64,000 bases of DNA, taken from the NCBI GenBank assembly GCA_900317635.1, contig ONHN01000002.1, forward strand, positions 62,001 to 126,000, in the 5' to 3' direction. The notes below the pieces were generated by a model. The model ran no database searches, was not told the origin of the DNA, and saw nothing but the letters and a program-made list of their open reading frames with translations. The position numbers and the translations under genes were made by a program. Below are positions 26,556 through 34,706 of this stretch, piece by piece. The stretch is from an uncultured Prevotellaceae bacterium. GTDB taxonomy: Bacteria; Bacteroidota; Bacteroidia; Bacteroidales; Bacteroidaceae. The number at the start of each line of letters is the position of its first letter. Position 1 is the first letter of the stretch.

Positions 26556-27020
26556 CTATGCTATGGTCAGTAGGGTAGTGCCTTCCAGCACGCTCTCGCC
26601 CGCCTTTACGCAAATGGCGCTCACCGTGCCGTCGGCTTCGGCGGCAATGTTGTTCTCCATCTTCATGGCTTCCAACACGAGCACGGTCTGTCCCTTCTTC
26701 ACGCTGTCGCCAGCCCCTACGCAGAGCTTCGTCACTACGCCAGGCAGCGGTGCCTTCACGGGCGTTCCAGCACCAGGGGCGGATGTGGCGGCGTTAGCGG
26801 CGGCGGGTTCGACCGTAGCGGCTGGCGCAGCGGGCTGAGGAGCCTCTGCGGTCGTTGCAGCCGCTGGTGCTTCGGGCAGGCTGCCCTCCGTCAGTTGCGA
26901 GCCCGACATCTCTACGCTGAACGGGATGCCGTTAACTTCTACTTCGGCGCGCTGACCGCTGATGCGACGAATGGTCACGTCGTAGTCTGCACCGTTGATT
27001 TTATAGCTGTATGTTTTCAT
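26556..27020 (-). CDS. Biotin carboxyl carrier protein of a biotin-dependent carboxylase/decarboxylase
   Basis: A 154-residue biotin carrier. The N-terminal 40 residues (MKTYSYKINGADYDVTIRR) form a small beta domain, followed by an Ala/Pro/Thr linker (about 50-85), and a biotinyl domain whose acceptor lysine sits in VLEAMKMEN. Acyl-CoA carboxyltransferase MmdA is encoded just upstream, with a paralogue of the N-terminal half between them. The set resembles the gamma (biotin) subunit of methylmalonyl-CoA decarboxylase or the carrier of propionyl-CoA carboxylase, and either assignment is open. Confidence 0.93.
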   Translation of the reverse strand: MKTYSYKINGADYDVTIRRISGQRAEVEVNGIPFSVEMSGSQLTEGSLPEAPAAATTAEAPQPAAPAATVEPAAANAATSAPGAGTPVKAPLPGVVTKLCVGAGDSVKKGQTVLVLEAMKMENNIAAEADGTVSAICVKAGESVLEGTTLLTIA

Positions 27021-27050
27021 TGCGTTGTTACTTCTTTTGTGACAAAAGGT

Positions 27051-27344
27051 TTACCACCCTAAGAGCGGTTTTAGCAGCGAGCCGCGCTCGGTCATGGCCT
27101 CGGCTGGATTGGACCAGCGCGACTTGGACTGGCTGAGCGTGATGACGTCTGGCTCGTCGTCGTGAACCACTTCAATGTCGCTCTCAAGCAGGGCCAGACT
27201 GATGGCGGCGGCGTAAGCGGGCATGTCGGCGGCATCTACTTCGGGTGTTTGTCCGTTGTAGGCTATCTCTGCCACTTGTCCGCTACCCGCCTTAATGCGG
27301 ATTGTCAGGGGCTGGCCGGCTATCGTATATTTATATGTCTTCAT
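27051..27344 (-). CDS. Small protein resembling the biotin carrier's N-terminus
   Basis: A 97-residue protein between the carboxyltransferase and the biotin-carrier genes. Its first 35 residues (MKTYKYTIAGQPLTIRIKA) parallel those of the biotin carrier downstream (MKTYSYKINGADYDVTIRR). It has no AMKM biotinylation site and no membrane helix, so it is neither a carrier nor an OadG-type delta subunit. The tail is acidic and then has SQSKSRWSNPAEAM. A structural or regulatory subunit of the complex is the natural guess. It is 30 bases from the next gene. Confidence 0.8.
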   Translation of the reverse strand: MKTYKYTIAGQPLTIRIKAGSGQVAEIAYNGQTPEVDAADMPAYAAAISLALLESDIEVVHDDEPDVITLSQSKSRWSNPAEAMTERGSLLKPLLGW

Positions 27345-27414
27345 TGAGCTTCTGTTTTATCGTCGTTTTGTGGTGCGTCTCAACGCCTGAGATATCAACA
27401 AAACGCTTGTCGTC

Positions 27415-28968
27415 CTACAACGGAATGTTGCCGTGCTTCTTCGCGGGGCGCACCTCTTTCTTATTCGTGAGCTGTGCCAGGGCGCGGCAGATGCGGAAGC
27501 GCGTGTTGCGCGGCTCTATCACGTCGTCGATGTAGCCCTCTTCGGCTGCTTTGTAGGGGTTGGTGAAGAGGTCGTTGTATTCGCGCTCCTTCTCGGCAAG
27601 GAAGGCCTTGGGGTCGGGGTGCTGTTTAGCTTCTTTCGCACTGAGGATGGCCACCGCCCCGCCAGCCCCCATGACGGCAATCTCTGCCGAGGGCCAAGCG
27701 TAGTTGAGGTCGGCCTTGAGTTGCTTGCAGCCCATGACGATGTGGCTGCCGCCGTAGCTCTTGCGCAGCGTGACGGTCACCTTCGGCACGGTGGCCTCGC
27801 CGTAGGCAAAGAGGAGCTTGGCACCGTGGTCTATCACGGCGTTGTATTCCTGTCCCGTGCCTGGCAGGAAGCCTGGCACGTCAACAAGCGAAACGATAGG
27901 AATGTTGAACGAGTCGCAGAAACGCACGAAGCGAGCCGCCTTGCGCGAGGCGTTAGCGTCCAACACGCCGGCATAGACGCTGGGCTGATTGGCCACGATG
28001 CCCACGCTCTCGCCGTTGAAACGGGCGAAGCCCACGATGATGTTGCGCGCAAAGTCGCGGTGCACTTCAAGGAACTCCCCGCCGTCCGTCACGGCACTGA
28101 TGACGCGATACATGTCGTAGGCCTGGTTGGGGTTGTCGGGGATAATCTCGTTCAGCGCGTCCTCCTTGCGGTCGATGGGGTCGGTGCAGACGATGCGCGG
28201 TGCACGCTCCATGTTGTTTTGCGGGATGTAGGAGAGCAACTGGCGGATGAGTGCAGCAAACTCTTCTTCAGTCTTGGCCGTGAAGTGGGCCACGCCGCTG
28301 ATGCTGCTGTGCACGTGTGCACCGCCCAGCTCTTCCTGCGAAACGTCCTCGCCCGTGACGGTCTTCACTACCTTCGGACCCGTCAGGAACATATACGAAA
28401 TACCCTCCAGCATGACGACGAAGTCCGTCAGCGCAGGGCTATAGACCGCCCCGCCTGCACACGGGCCGCAAATGCCGCTAATCTGCGGAATAACGCCGCT
28501 GGCCTCAATGTTGCGTTGGAAAATCTCGCCGAAGCCCGCCAGGGCGTTAATGCCCTCCTGAATGCGCGCACCGCCCGAGTCGTTAAGGCCTATGCAGGGT
28601 GCGCCCATCTTCATCGCAAGGTCCATCACCTTGCATATCTTCTCGGCCATCGTCAGCGAGAGCGAACCGCCGTTGACGGTGAAGTCCTGCGCAAAGACAT
28701 AGACCAGGCGCCCGCCAATCGTGCCGCTACCGCACACCACGCCGTCGCCCAAGAACTTCTTGCGCTCCATGCCAAAGTCGTGGCAGCGATGTTGCTTAAA
28801 CATATCCATTTCTTCAAACGAGCCCTCGTCAAGCAAGAGCGCAATGCGCTCGCGCGCAGTGGCTTTGCCCTTTGCGTGTTGCTTTTCGATGGCCGTTTCG
28901 CCGCCGCCCAGTCGAGCTTGCTGTCGCAGTTCGACGAGGCGCTTAATACGTCTGTTTTGTTCAGTCAT
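27415..28968 (-). CDS. mmdA: Acyl-CoA carboxyltransferase subunit (MmdA/PccB type)
   Basis: The 517-residue carboxyltransferase shares the crotonase-fold signatures of propionyl-CoA carboxylase beta and methylmalonyl-CoA decarboxylase alpha: [77 protein letters not shown] and [15 protein letters not shown]. In Bacteroidetes such enzymes act at the methylmalonyl-CoA to propionyl-CoA step of propionate formation. The biotin carrier is two genes downstream, but no membrane decarboxylase (MmdB) or biotin carboxylase gene is near. A TAnnTTTG box and an AT-rich islet precede the start. Confidence 0.93.
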   Translation of the reverse strand: MTEQNRRIKRLVELRQQARLGGGETAIEKQHAKGKATARERIALLLDEGSFEEMDMFKQHRCHDFGMERKKFLGDGVVCGSGTIGGRLVYVFAQDFTVNGGSLSLTMAEKICKVMDLAMKMGAPCIGLNDSGGARIQEGINALAGFGEIFQRNIEASGVIPQISGICGPCAGGAVYSPALTDFVVMLEGISYMFLTGPKVVKTVTGEDVSQEELGGAHVHSSISGVAHFTAKTEEEFAALIRQLLSYIPQNNMERAPRIVCTDPIDRKEDALNEIIPDNPNQAYDMYRVISAVTDGGEFLEVHRDFARNIIVGFARFNGESVGIVANQPSVYAGVLDANASRKAARFVRFCDSFNIPIVSLVDVPGFLPGTGQEYNAVIDHGAKLLFAYGEATVPKVTVTLRKSYGGSHIVMGCKQLKADLNYAWPSAEIAVMGAGGAVAILSAKEAKQHPDPKAFLAEKEREYNDLFTNPYKAAEEGYIDDVIEPRNTRFRICRALAQLTNKKEVRPAKKHGNIPL

Positions 28969-28976
28969 ATTGTTTG

Positions 28977-28993
28977 GTATAAATATATATGTA
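28977..28993 (-). repeat. AT-rich islet upstream of mmdA start
   Basis: GTACATATATATTTATACC on the minus strand, about 9-25 bases before the mmdA ATG. It belongs to the same group of AT islets but shares only the TACATATATA part with the copies at 17512 and 50003. Confidence 0.4.
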
Positions 28994-29006
28994 CACTATT
29001 TGCATG

Positions 29007-29014
29007 CAAAGGTA
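29007..29014 (-). promoter_or_regulatory. Putative -7 box for the mmdA operon
   Basis: TACCTTTG on the minus strand, an exact TAnnTTTG match, about 40 bases before the mmdA ATG. No convincing -33 element. Confidence 0.45.
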
Positions 29015-29106
29015 GCGTAAAAGTGGCGAAACGAGCCTAACGGCGGCCATAATTTTTTCGCTCTTGGCTTGCTTCTTCAAGGCGCGTAAAAAAACCTGCG
29101 ATATTA

Positions 29107-29138
29107 TTTCTGTTTTTGCAGAGATTGTGCTACATTTG
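29107..29138 (+). promoter_or_regulatory. Putative promoter for the polysaccharide export gene
   Basis: TTTC (29107-29110), then 20 bases, then TACATTTG (29131-29138). The -7 box is exact and the -33 box has one mismatch. It lies 30 bases before the ATG at 29169. Confidence 0.6.
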
Positions 29139-29168
29139 CGCCGCATATTGCAGAAAACGTATATCACA

Positions 29169-29954
29169 ATGAATAAAATTCTACCCCTCTTAGCAGCCGT
29201 CGTGCTGTTGCTTGCTTCGTGCAACTCAAGCAAAGAAGTGCTCTACTTCCAAGACGTTCAAAACGGCGAAAGCTTCCCCACGAAAGCCTTGGAATACTTG
29301 AAGTATCAGCCTGGCGACAAGGTGAGCGTCCTCGTTAGCTCCGCTGCCACGCCCGACCTCGCGCGCAACTATAACCTCGTCAATGCCCAGCAGTATGTGG
29401 GTGCGCAAGGTCGTACGAGTAACAACTCCGTAGCCCTCTACACCATCGACCGCAACGGTAACATCGACATCCCCTCGCTCGGAACCGTGGGCATTGCAGG
29501 CCTTACGCGCGACGAAGCCCAGCTGAAAATTCAGAACATATTCCACAACGGTATCCTCAACGACGCCGTGGTGACCATTAGCTCCTTCGACCAGTTCGTC
29601 ACCGTCCTCGGCGAAGTGAAGAGCCCTGGCCGCGTCAACATCGGGCGCGACAACCTCACGCTCCTCGAAGCCCTCGGACAAGTGGGCGACCTCACCATTC
29701 AGGCCCGCCGCGACCGCATCCTCGTTATGCGTCAGGAGGGAGATGAAACGAAGAGCTACTACGTAGATATCCGCAGCAAGGACATTATGAACTCCCCCGC
29801 CTACAATCTGCGCCAGAACGATATTATCGTAGTTGAGCCCAACCCGATGCGCATTGGCCAGAGCACCTACAACGAAAACTCCGTGCGTCAGATCAGTACG
29901 TGGCTCTCTGTCTCGAGCGTACTCATCAGCATCGCCATTCTTATCTTCAAGTAG
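29169..29954 (+). CDS. Wza/BexD-type polysaccharide export lipoprotein
   Basis: An outer-membrane polysaccharide export protein of 261 residues. The lipoprotein signal peptide ends at LLASCNSSKEVLYFQ. A poly_export (PES) domain follows with YLKYQPGDKVSVLV, then SLBB-like repeats (IDIPSLGTVGIAGLTRDEAQ; VTVLGEVKSPGRVNIGRDNLTLLEALGQVGDL) and a final membrane helix (about 243-260, LSVSSVLISIAILIF), as in Bacteroidetes family members. The ATG at 29169 is chosen for the signal peptide; the frame is open from 29064. No glycosyltransferases or tyrosine kinase (Wzc) lie next to it, so it may serve a distant locus. Confidence 0.92.
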   Translation: MNKILPLLAAVVLLLASCNSSKEVLYFQDVQNGESFPTKALEYLKYQPGDKVSVLVSSAATPDLARNYNLVNAQQYVGAQGRTSNNSVALYTIDRNGNIDIPSLGTVGIAGLTRDEAQLKIQNIFHNGILNDAVVTISSFDQFVTVLGEVKSPGRVNIGRDNLTLLEALGQVGDLTIQARRDRILVMRQEGDETKSYYVDIRSKDIMNSPAYNLRQNDIIVVEPNPMRIGQSTYNENSVRQISTWLSVSSVLISIAILIFK

Positions 29955-29977
29955 AAAGAAGATTTTCCGATACATTC

Positions 29978-30022
29978 GGGCTATGTCCTCCGCCTTTCAG
30001 CGCAGACGACATAGCCCTTTTT
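29978..30022 (+). terminator. Rho-independent terminator of the export gene
   Basis: GGGCTATGTC (29978-29987) and GACATAGCCC (30008-30017) form a perfect ten-base stem with a 20-base loop, followed directly by a T5 run. It begins about 23 bases after the stop codon. Confidence 0.82.
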
Positions 30023-30049
30023 CGTTTCTCTCAACGCCTTAGGTAGCTT

Positions 30050-30181
30050 TTCAGGCTCTGAAAGTTGTCCTTTCAAAGCCTGAAAGTCATCCCTTCAAAG
30101 CCTGAAAGTGAGGCTTTCAAAGCCTGAAAGTCGGGTTTTCAAAGCCTGAAAGTGAGGCTGTCAAGGCGTAGAAGGCTGAGT
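30050..30181. repeat. 22-bp tandem array, six units, with palindromic core
   Basis: Six units start at 30050, 30072, 30094, 30116, 30138 and 30160, exactly 22 bases apart. Units 2-5 begin TTCAAAGCCTGAAAGT followed by six variable bases; unit 1 has TTCAGGCTCTGAAAGT, the exact core of the 12464 array. CTTTCA and TGAAAG arms around a five-base centre could form a hairpin in each unit. It lies between the converging export gene and xseA, past the terminator of the first. Confidence 0.9.
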
Positions 30182-30206
30182 GATAGCGGAATGTCGAGAA
30201 ATAAAA

Positions 30207-30237
30207 AGCCGCGCCAGAGGAGTTATTCGGCGCGGCT
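30207..30237 (-). terminator. Terminator of xseA overlapping its stop codon
   Basis: AGCCGCGCC (30207-30215) and GGCGCGGCT (30229-30237) form a nine-base perfect stem with a 13-base loop. Read on the minus strand it is followed by TTTTTAT. The xseA stop codon (30223-30225) is in the loop. Confidence 0.78.
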
Positions 30238-31515
30238 GCGAATGGTGCCTTCGGCCACCTGCGTTTCGAGCAAGGTGCCAGGCTGTACGTCGTGGGGGGA
30301 GCGGACAATCTGTCCAGCGGCACGGGTGATGCTGTAGCCCAACGAAAGGATGCGGTCGGGGCTGAGGAGTTCGGTTTGCTTCGTAAGGAGTTCGATGCGT
30401 GCGCGCTCGCGCTGCAAACGTGCGAGGGCGAGGGGTGGCAGGCGCAGGGCGAGCGTTTCGAGCCGGGTTTGTTGTTGCACCACCTCGCGGCGCGCAGCCG
30501 TGTCGAGGCGTGAGCCGAGGCGGAGCAGGTGCTCGCGTTGTTTGCTGCCAAACTGCGTGGCGGCGAGCGAGAGGCGGCGGGCGGCACGTTCGAAACGGCT
30601 TTGCTGCGTTTGCAGTTGCCCCGTGGCGGCTTGCTCGAGTTGCGCTTCGAGTTGTCGAAGCTGTTCCGCCTCCTTGTTGCGCAGATCGATGATGAATGCT
30701 GCCACGGCCGTTGGCGTTTTCAGGCGGGTGTGGGCCACGAGGTCGATGACCGTCTCGTCGCGTTCGTGGCCTATGCCCGTCAGCACGGGCAAGGGAAACT
30801 GCGCCACGTTGGCCGCCAGTAGGTACGACTCGAAACCCTGCAAATCGCTGACGGCACCGCCGCCGCGAATGATGACAACGGCATCGTAATTATCGCTGTG
30901 CTCGGCAATGCTGTCTAAGGCTGCAATGATGCTCGGCTCCACTTGTTCGCCCTGCATCGTGGCGGGGAAGAGCGTGGTCAGGAAGCGGTAGGGCGTGGCT
31001 TCCAACTGCTTGCAGAAGTCGCCGTAGCCTGCCGCCGTCGCACTGCTGACAACGGCCAGCCGCGTGAGCGGGCGCGGCAGGGGGAGTTCTTTGTTCAGTT
31101 CGAGCACCCCGTCGGCCTCGAGTTGCTTGATAATCTCCTGCCTCCGTGCGGCCATGTCGCCCAAGGTGTAGGTAGGGTCGATGTCGGTGATGTTGAGGCT
31201 GTAGCCATAGACGGCGTGGAAATCGACCTCCACTTGCACCAGTATCTTCATGCCCGCCGACAGCGGCTGCCCCGTCTTTTGTTCGAAGTGCTTACGCAGC
31301 AGGGCGTAGGTGCCGCGCCATATATGGGCCGAGGCTTTGGCGCGCAGCGTAGTGCCTTTGTCGTCCTTCTCAATCAGCTCGAGGTAGCAATGGCCGTTGG
31401 AGGCCGCTACGCGCAGCTCGCTCACTTCAGCCACCACCCAATAGTCGGCGGGCATAGAGAGTTGCAGCACGTCGCGGACGAGGGCGTTGAGTTCGGAGAG
31501 CTTGAGGGGGGACAT
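30223..31515 (-). CDS. xseA: Exodeoxyribonuclease VII large subunit
   Basis: Catalytic subunit of the bidirectional single-strand exonuclease. At 430 residues it has the N-terminal OB fold (LSELNALVRDVLQLSMPADYWVVAEVSEL), the catalytic centre with VVIIRGGGAVSDLQGFESYLLA, GIGHERDETVIDLVAH and TPTAVAAFI, and a long coiled coil (about 270-380) that binds the small subunit. The C-terminal segment LGYSITRAAGQ is conserved. The small subunit gene xseB is 10 kb away at 41036, so the two are not co-transcribed here. It converges on the export gene. Confidence 0.97.
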   Translation of the reverse strand: MSPLKLSELNALVRDVLQLSMPADYWVVAEVSELRVAASNGHCYLELIEKDDKGTTLRAKASAHIWRGTYALLRKHFEQKTGQPLSAGMKILVQVEVDFHAVYGYSLNITDIDPTYTLGDMAARRQEIIKQLEADGVLELNKELPLPRPLTRLAVVSSATAAGYGDFCKQLEATPYRFLTTLFPATMQGEQVEPSIIAALDSIAEHSDNYDAVVIIRGGGAVSDLQGFESYLLAANVAQFPLPVLTGIGHERDETVIDLVAHTRLKTPTAVAAFIIDLRNKEAEQLRQLEAQLEQAATGQLQTQQSRFERAARRLSLAATQFGSKQREHLLRLGSRLDTAARREVVQQQTRLETLALRLPPLALARLQRERARIELLTKQTELLSPDRILSLGYSITRAAGQIVRSPHDVQPGTLLETQVAEGTIRSRAE

Positions 31516-31539
31516 GGGTGGCTTCTTTTGTTCTTAGTT

Positions 31540-32910
31540 TTATCCGAAGAGGGCGCGGAGGGCTTCGGTGACGGTGCCGACGGGCACTATTTTGATGTTG
31601 AGGCGCTGTTTGTCGAGACCTTTGGCGTTGGCTTGTGGCAAGAGGAAGCGGGTGAAGCCAAGTTTTTCGGCCTCCGTGACGCGTTGCGCTATGCGCGTGA
31701 CGGGGCGCAGTTCGCCGCTCAGGCCCACCTCGCCCGCCATGGCCACGCCGCGCTCAAGAGGCGTATCGACGTTGCTGCTCAGTATGGCGGCAATGACGCT
31801 GAGGTCGATGGCGGTGTCGGTGACGCGCAGACCGCCGGCAATGTTGAGGAACACGTCCTTAGCTCCTATCTTGAAGCCCACGCGCTTTTCGAGCACGGCC
31901 AGCAGCATGTTCATGCGGCGCAGGTCGAAGCCCGTGGCCGAGCGTTGCGGCGTGCCGTAGGCGGCGGTGCTGACAAGGGCTTGCACCTCTATCAGCAACG
32001 GACGAATGCCCTCAACGGCGGCACAAACCGCCACGCCGCTCAGCTCACCGCCACTGCCTGAGAGCAACATCTCCGACGGGTTATCGACGGGGCGCAACCC
32101 CTCTTGTCGCATCTCGTAGATGCCCAGTTCGGAGGTAGAACCGAAGCGGTTTTTCATGCCGCGCAGGATGCGGTAGAAGTGCTGGCGGTCCCCTTCAAAC
32201 TGCAGGACGACATCGACGATGTGTTCCAGCACTTTCGGCCCTGCCAGTGCCCCGTCTTTCGTGATGTGACCCACGAGGATAACGGGGACGTTGCTCTCCT
32301 TAGCATACTTCAATAGGGCGGCGGCGCACCAGCGTATCTGTGTGATGCTTCCCGCCGTGGAGTCGAGGGTTTCGGACGTGAGCGTCTGGATGGAGTCGAT
32401 GACGACGAGTTCGGGCTGCACCTCGCTGATGACGTTGAAGATGCGTTCGAGCGAGCTGTCGCAGAAGAGCAGCAGGTTGTCGGAGGCCTGCGCTATGCGG
32501 TCGGCGCGGAGTTTGATTTGCTGTTCGCTCTCTTCGCCACTGACGTAGAGGATGCGGCGCGCCAAGGGCTTCAGGGCCGTTTGCAGCAGGAGCGTACTCT
32601 TACCTATGCCAGGCTCGCCGCCCAGGAGGACCAAACTGCCTGGTACGAGTCCGCCGCCCAAAACGCGGTTGAACTCAGCGTCGTGCATGTCGATGCGCGG
32701 TATCTGTTCGGCGCGGACATCGGTCAGGCGCACAGCTGTGCGCTTGGCGTCGGCGCGTCCCGCCACGGCGGGCACGGCGGAAGGCTCTTCGGCTGCTATG
32801 CGAATTTCCTTCATCGTGTTCCATTCGTGGCACGAGGGACAGCGGCCAACCCATTTAGCCGACTCCTGTCCGCATTCGGAACAAACCCATGCAGTTTTTT
32901 GTTTAGCCAT
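31540..32910 (-). CDS. radA: DNA repair protein RadA
   Basis: A RecA-like ATPase of 456 residues that helps process recombination intermediates. The N-terminal C4 zinc finger reads CSECGQESAKWVGRCPSC. Walker A is GGEPGIGKSTLLLQ, the RadA-specific KNRFG motif is MKNRFGSTSELGIYEM, and the C-terminal Lon-protease-like domain (about 280-456) has DVFLNIAGGLRVTDTA and GEVGLSGELRPV. It lies 24 bases upstream of xseA in the same direction, so the two repair genes probably share a transcript. Confidence 0.97.
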   Translation of the reverse strand: MAKQKTAWVCSECGQESAKWVGRCPSCHEWNTMKEIRIAAEEPSAVPAVAGRADAKRTAVRLTDVRAEQIPRIDMHDAEFNRVLGGGLVPGSLVLLGGEPGIGKSTLLLQTALKPLARRILYVSGEESEQQIKLRADRIAQASDNLLLFCDSSLERIFNVISEVQPELVVIDSIQTLTSETLDSTAGSITQIRWCAAALLKYAKESNVPVILVGHITKDGALAGPKVLEHIVDVVLQFEGDRQHFYRILRGMKNRFGSTSELGIYEMRQEGLRPVDNPSEMLLSGSGGELSGVAVCAAVEGIRPLLIEVQALVSTAAYGTPQRSATGFDLRRMNMLLAVLEKRVGFKIGAKDVFLNIAGGLRVTDTAIDLSVIAAILSSNVDTPLERGVAMAGEVGLSGELRPVTRIAQRVTEAEKLGFTRFLLPQANAKGLDKQRLNIKIVPVGTVTEALRALFG

Positions 32911-32920
32911 AAGCTTTTAA

Positions 32921-32981
32921 GTAGTAACGAGTGGAAGCCCCTCTCTCTTTTCTCAAAAGGGTGAGAGAGGAGTAGATACTT
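32921..32981 (+). repeat. AGTAGATACT dispersed repeat, copy 1 (short form)
   Basis: Runs from AGTAACGAGTGGAAGCCC through CTCTCTC, AAAAGGGTGAGAGAGG to AGTAGATACTT. It sits in the 138-base gap between trxB and radA and lacks the last AAC of the other copies (38657, 60381, 63013). The pyrimidine-rich and purine-rich halves pair to a hairpin. Confidence 0.7.
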
Positions 32982-33048
32982 CTATGGTGAAGTGTTGCTA
33001 CCGACGAGTTACCGCAAGCGGGACGCCTGCGTCCGATGGCTAACGCGT

Positions 33049-33987
33049 TTAGAGTCCTTTCTCTGAAAGGTAGCGCTGTGCTTCGAGGGCGGCCTTGCAA
33101 CCGCTGGCAGCAGCGGTGATGGCTTGTCGATAGTGCGGGTCGGCCACGTCGCCGGCAGCGAAGACACCTGGGACACTGGTGCGGGGCGTGGCTCCTTCGG
33201 TGATGATGTAGCCCTGCTCGTCAATCTTCACGTTGGGCAGGAAGAGTTGGCTGTTGGGCGTGTGGCCGATGGCGAGGAAGAAGCCGTCGATGGGCAGGTC
33301 GTAGTGTCGCTCGTCCGTCTCGCCCTTGCGGAAGACGAGGTGGGCACCTTCAACGCCGTTCTCGCCAAAGAGTCCTACGGTGTTCGTCTCGAAGAGGATT
33401 TCGATTTTGGGGTTGTTCTTCACGCGGTCTTGCATGGCCTGGCTGGCTCGCAGGAAGGGCTTGCGCACAATCATGAAGACTTTTTCGGCCAGGGTTGCGA
33501 GGTAGTCGGCCTCTTCGCAGGCCGTGTCGCCACCGCCTACTACGGCCACGCGTTTGCGGCGATAGAAGAAGCCATCGCACGTGGCGCAGGCACTGACACC
33601 CATGCCCTGGTATTTCGTTTCGTCGGGCAGGCCGAGGTATTTTGCGGTAGCACCCGTGGCGATGATGAGGGTGTGGCAGGCCACTTGCGAACCGTCGTCG
33701 AAGGTGATGCAATAGGGGGCCTTGTTGAGGTCAACAGCAGTAGCGATGCGCGAGCGCACTACGGCACCGAAGCGTTCGGCCTGACGCCGCAGCTGACTCA
33801 TCATCTCGTTGGCATCGACACCGTCGGGATAGCCAGGGAAGTTCTCTATTTCGGTGGTGGTGGTGAGCTGTCCGCCAGGTTGCAGCCCTTCGCAAATGAC
33901 GGGGGCCAGCCCTGCGCGACCAGCATAGATGCCTGCCGTGTAGCCAGCAGGACCCGAACCTAAAATGAGTAGGCGAATGGTTTCCAT
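33049..33987 (-). CDS. trxB: Thioredoxin reductase
   Basis: An FAD/NADPH flavoenzyme that reduces thioredoxin. The 312 residues contain the FAD motif ILGSGPAGYTAGIYAGRA, the redox pair CATCDGFFYR (about 135), the NADPH motif VVGGGDTACEEADYL and the C-terminal FAD motif GVFAAGDVADPHYRQ. The length and spacing match low-molecular-weight TrxB. It lies upstream of radA, separated by 138 bases that include the repeat at 32921, and is followed upstream on this strand by the lolA-like gene at 21 bases. Confidence 0.97.
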   Translation of the reverse strand: METIRLLILGSGPAGYTAGIYAGRAGLAPVICEGLQPGGQLTTTTEIENFPGYPDGVDANEMMSQLRRQAERFGAVVRSRIATAVDLNKAPYCITFDDGSQVACHTLIIATGATAKYLGLPDETKYQGMGVSACATCDGFFYRRKRVAVVGGGDTACEEADYLATLAEKVFMIVRKPFLRASQAMQDRVKNNPKIEILFETNTVGLFGENGVEGAHLVFRKGETDERHYDLPIDGFFLAIGHTPNSQLFLPNVKIDEQGYIITEGATPRTSVPGVFAAGDVADPHYRQAITAAASGCKAALEAQRYLSEKGL

Positions 33988-34008
33988 AATGAAGTGTGGG
34001 GGGTTGTT

Positions 34009-34638
34009 TTATCTGAGGTCAATGATTTCCAAGTTGGGATGTTTCGACTTGTCGAAGCGGAAGAAGTCTTTGGGGAACTTCTGGCCCGTTTGCAGGGAGC
34101 TGACGGCAAAGCGCACCCATTGTCCGCGCGCGTCTTTCATGCGCACGTTGAGGGGCGTAAAGTCGGCACTGAGGATGACGATCATGCGCGGAATGTTGCC
34201 TTTTCCGCTACTGAGCATATTGATTTCATGGCAAGGTTTGCCGCCGTAGGTGACGCTCTTCATCGACATAGAATAGCCCTGTCGATAGAGGTTGACGAAG
34301 GTGTAGGGGTTCATCTGCGCCGCCTCCTGCTTGGTGGGCGTGCTGACGTTGACTTCGCCGCTGCCCTGTAGCGTGGTCCACTGCGTTTTGCCGTCGAACC
34401 AGGTTGTCATGCCGTCGGCATCGCATTTGAACTTATTGCCCTCTACGCAGATGGTGCCCGTGCTGCTGCCCGTCTTGGCGAGCTTAGCGTTGAAGGTAGT
34501 GGCGGTGAACTTAGCGCGCAGTCCGCCACTCTTTTGCAGTTTGGCGGCGGCTTTGTCCATGGCTTCGCGTGCTGTCTGCGCCTGCGCGGCGGTGAGCGCG
34601 AGCAGGGATATAAGAAGATAAGATAACAGGCGTTTCAT
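34009..34638 (-). CDS. LolA-like outer-membrane lipoprotein carrier
   Basis: A 209-residue secreted protein with signal peptide MKRLLSYLLISLLALTAAQAQ. The mature part resembles the LolA family of Bacteroidetes: GGLRAKFTATTFNA, GTICVEGNKFKCDADGMTTWFDGKTQWT, EVNVSTPTKQEAAQMNPYTFVNLY, and an extended beta structure throughout. LolA would carry lipoproteins from the inner to the outer membrane. The ATG at 34638 is chosen for the signal; the frame is open much farther upstream inside ftsK. The position right after ftsK is the usual Bacteroidetes arrangement. Confidence 0.85.
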   Translation of the reverse strand: MKRLLSYLLISLLALTAAQAQTAREAMDKAAAKLQKSGGLRAKFTATTFNAKLAKTGSSTGTICVEGNKFKCDADGMTTWFDGKTQWTTLQGSGEVNVSTPTKQEAAQMNPYTFVNLYRQGYSMSMKSVTYGGKPCHEINMLSSGKGNIPRMIVILSADFTPLNVRMKDARGQWVRFAVSSLQTGQKFPKDFFRFDKSKHPNLEIIDLR

Positions 34639-34706
34639 GAGGTTTAGATTTTTATGCTGTTTTATGGTGCGGTACGCTCTGCGCACCGCTGTGCTGGGCG
34701 TTGTTG

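Noticed and set aside
30050..30181. CRISPR array or plasmid iterons
   Set aside because: The variable part is only six bases, and there is no rep or cas gene. Iteron-like length is suggestive, but a chromosome position between housekeeping genes gives no support for an origin.
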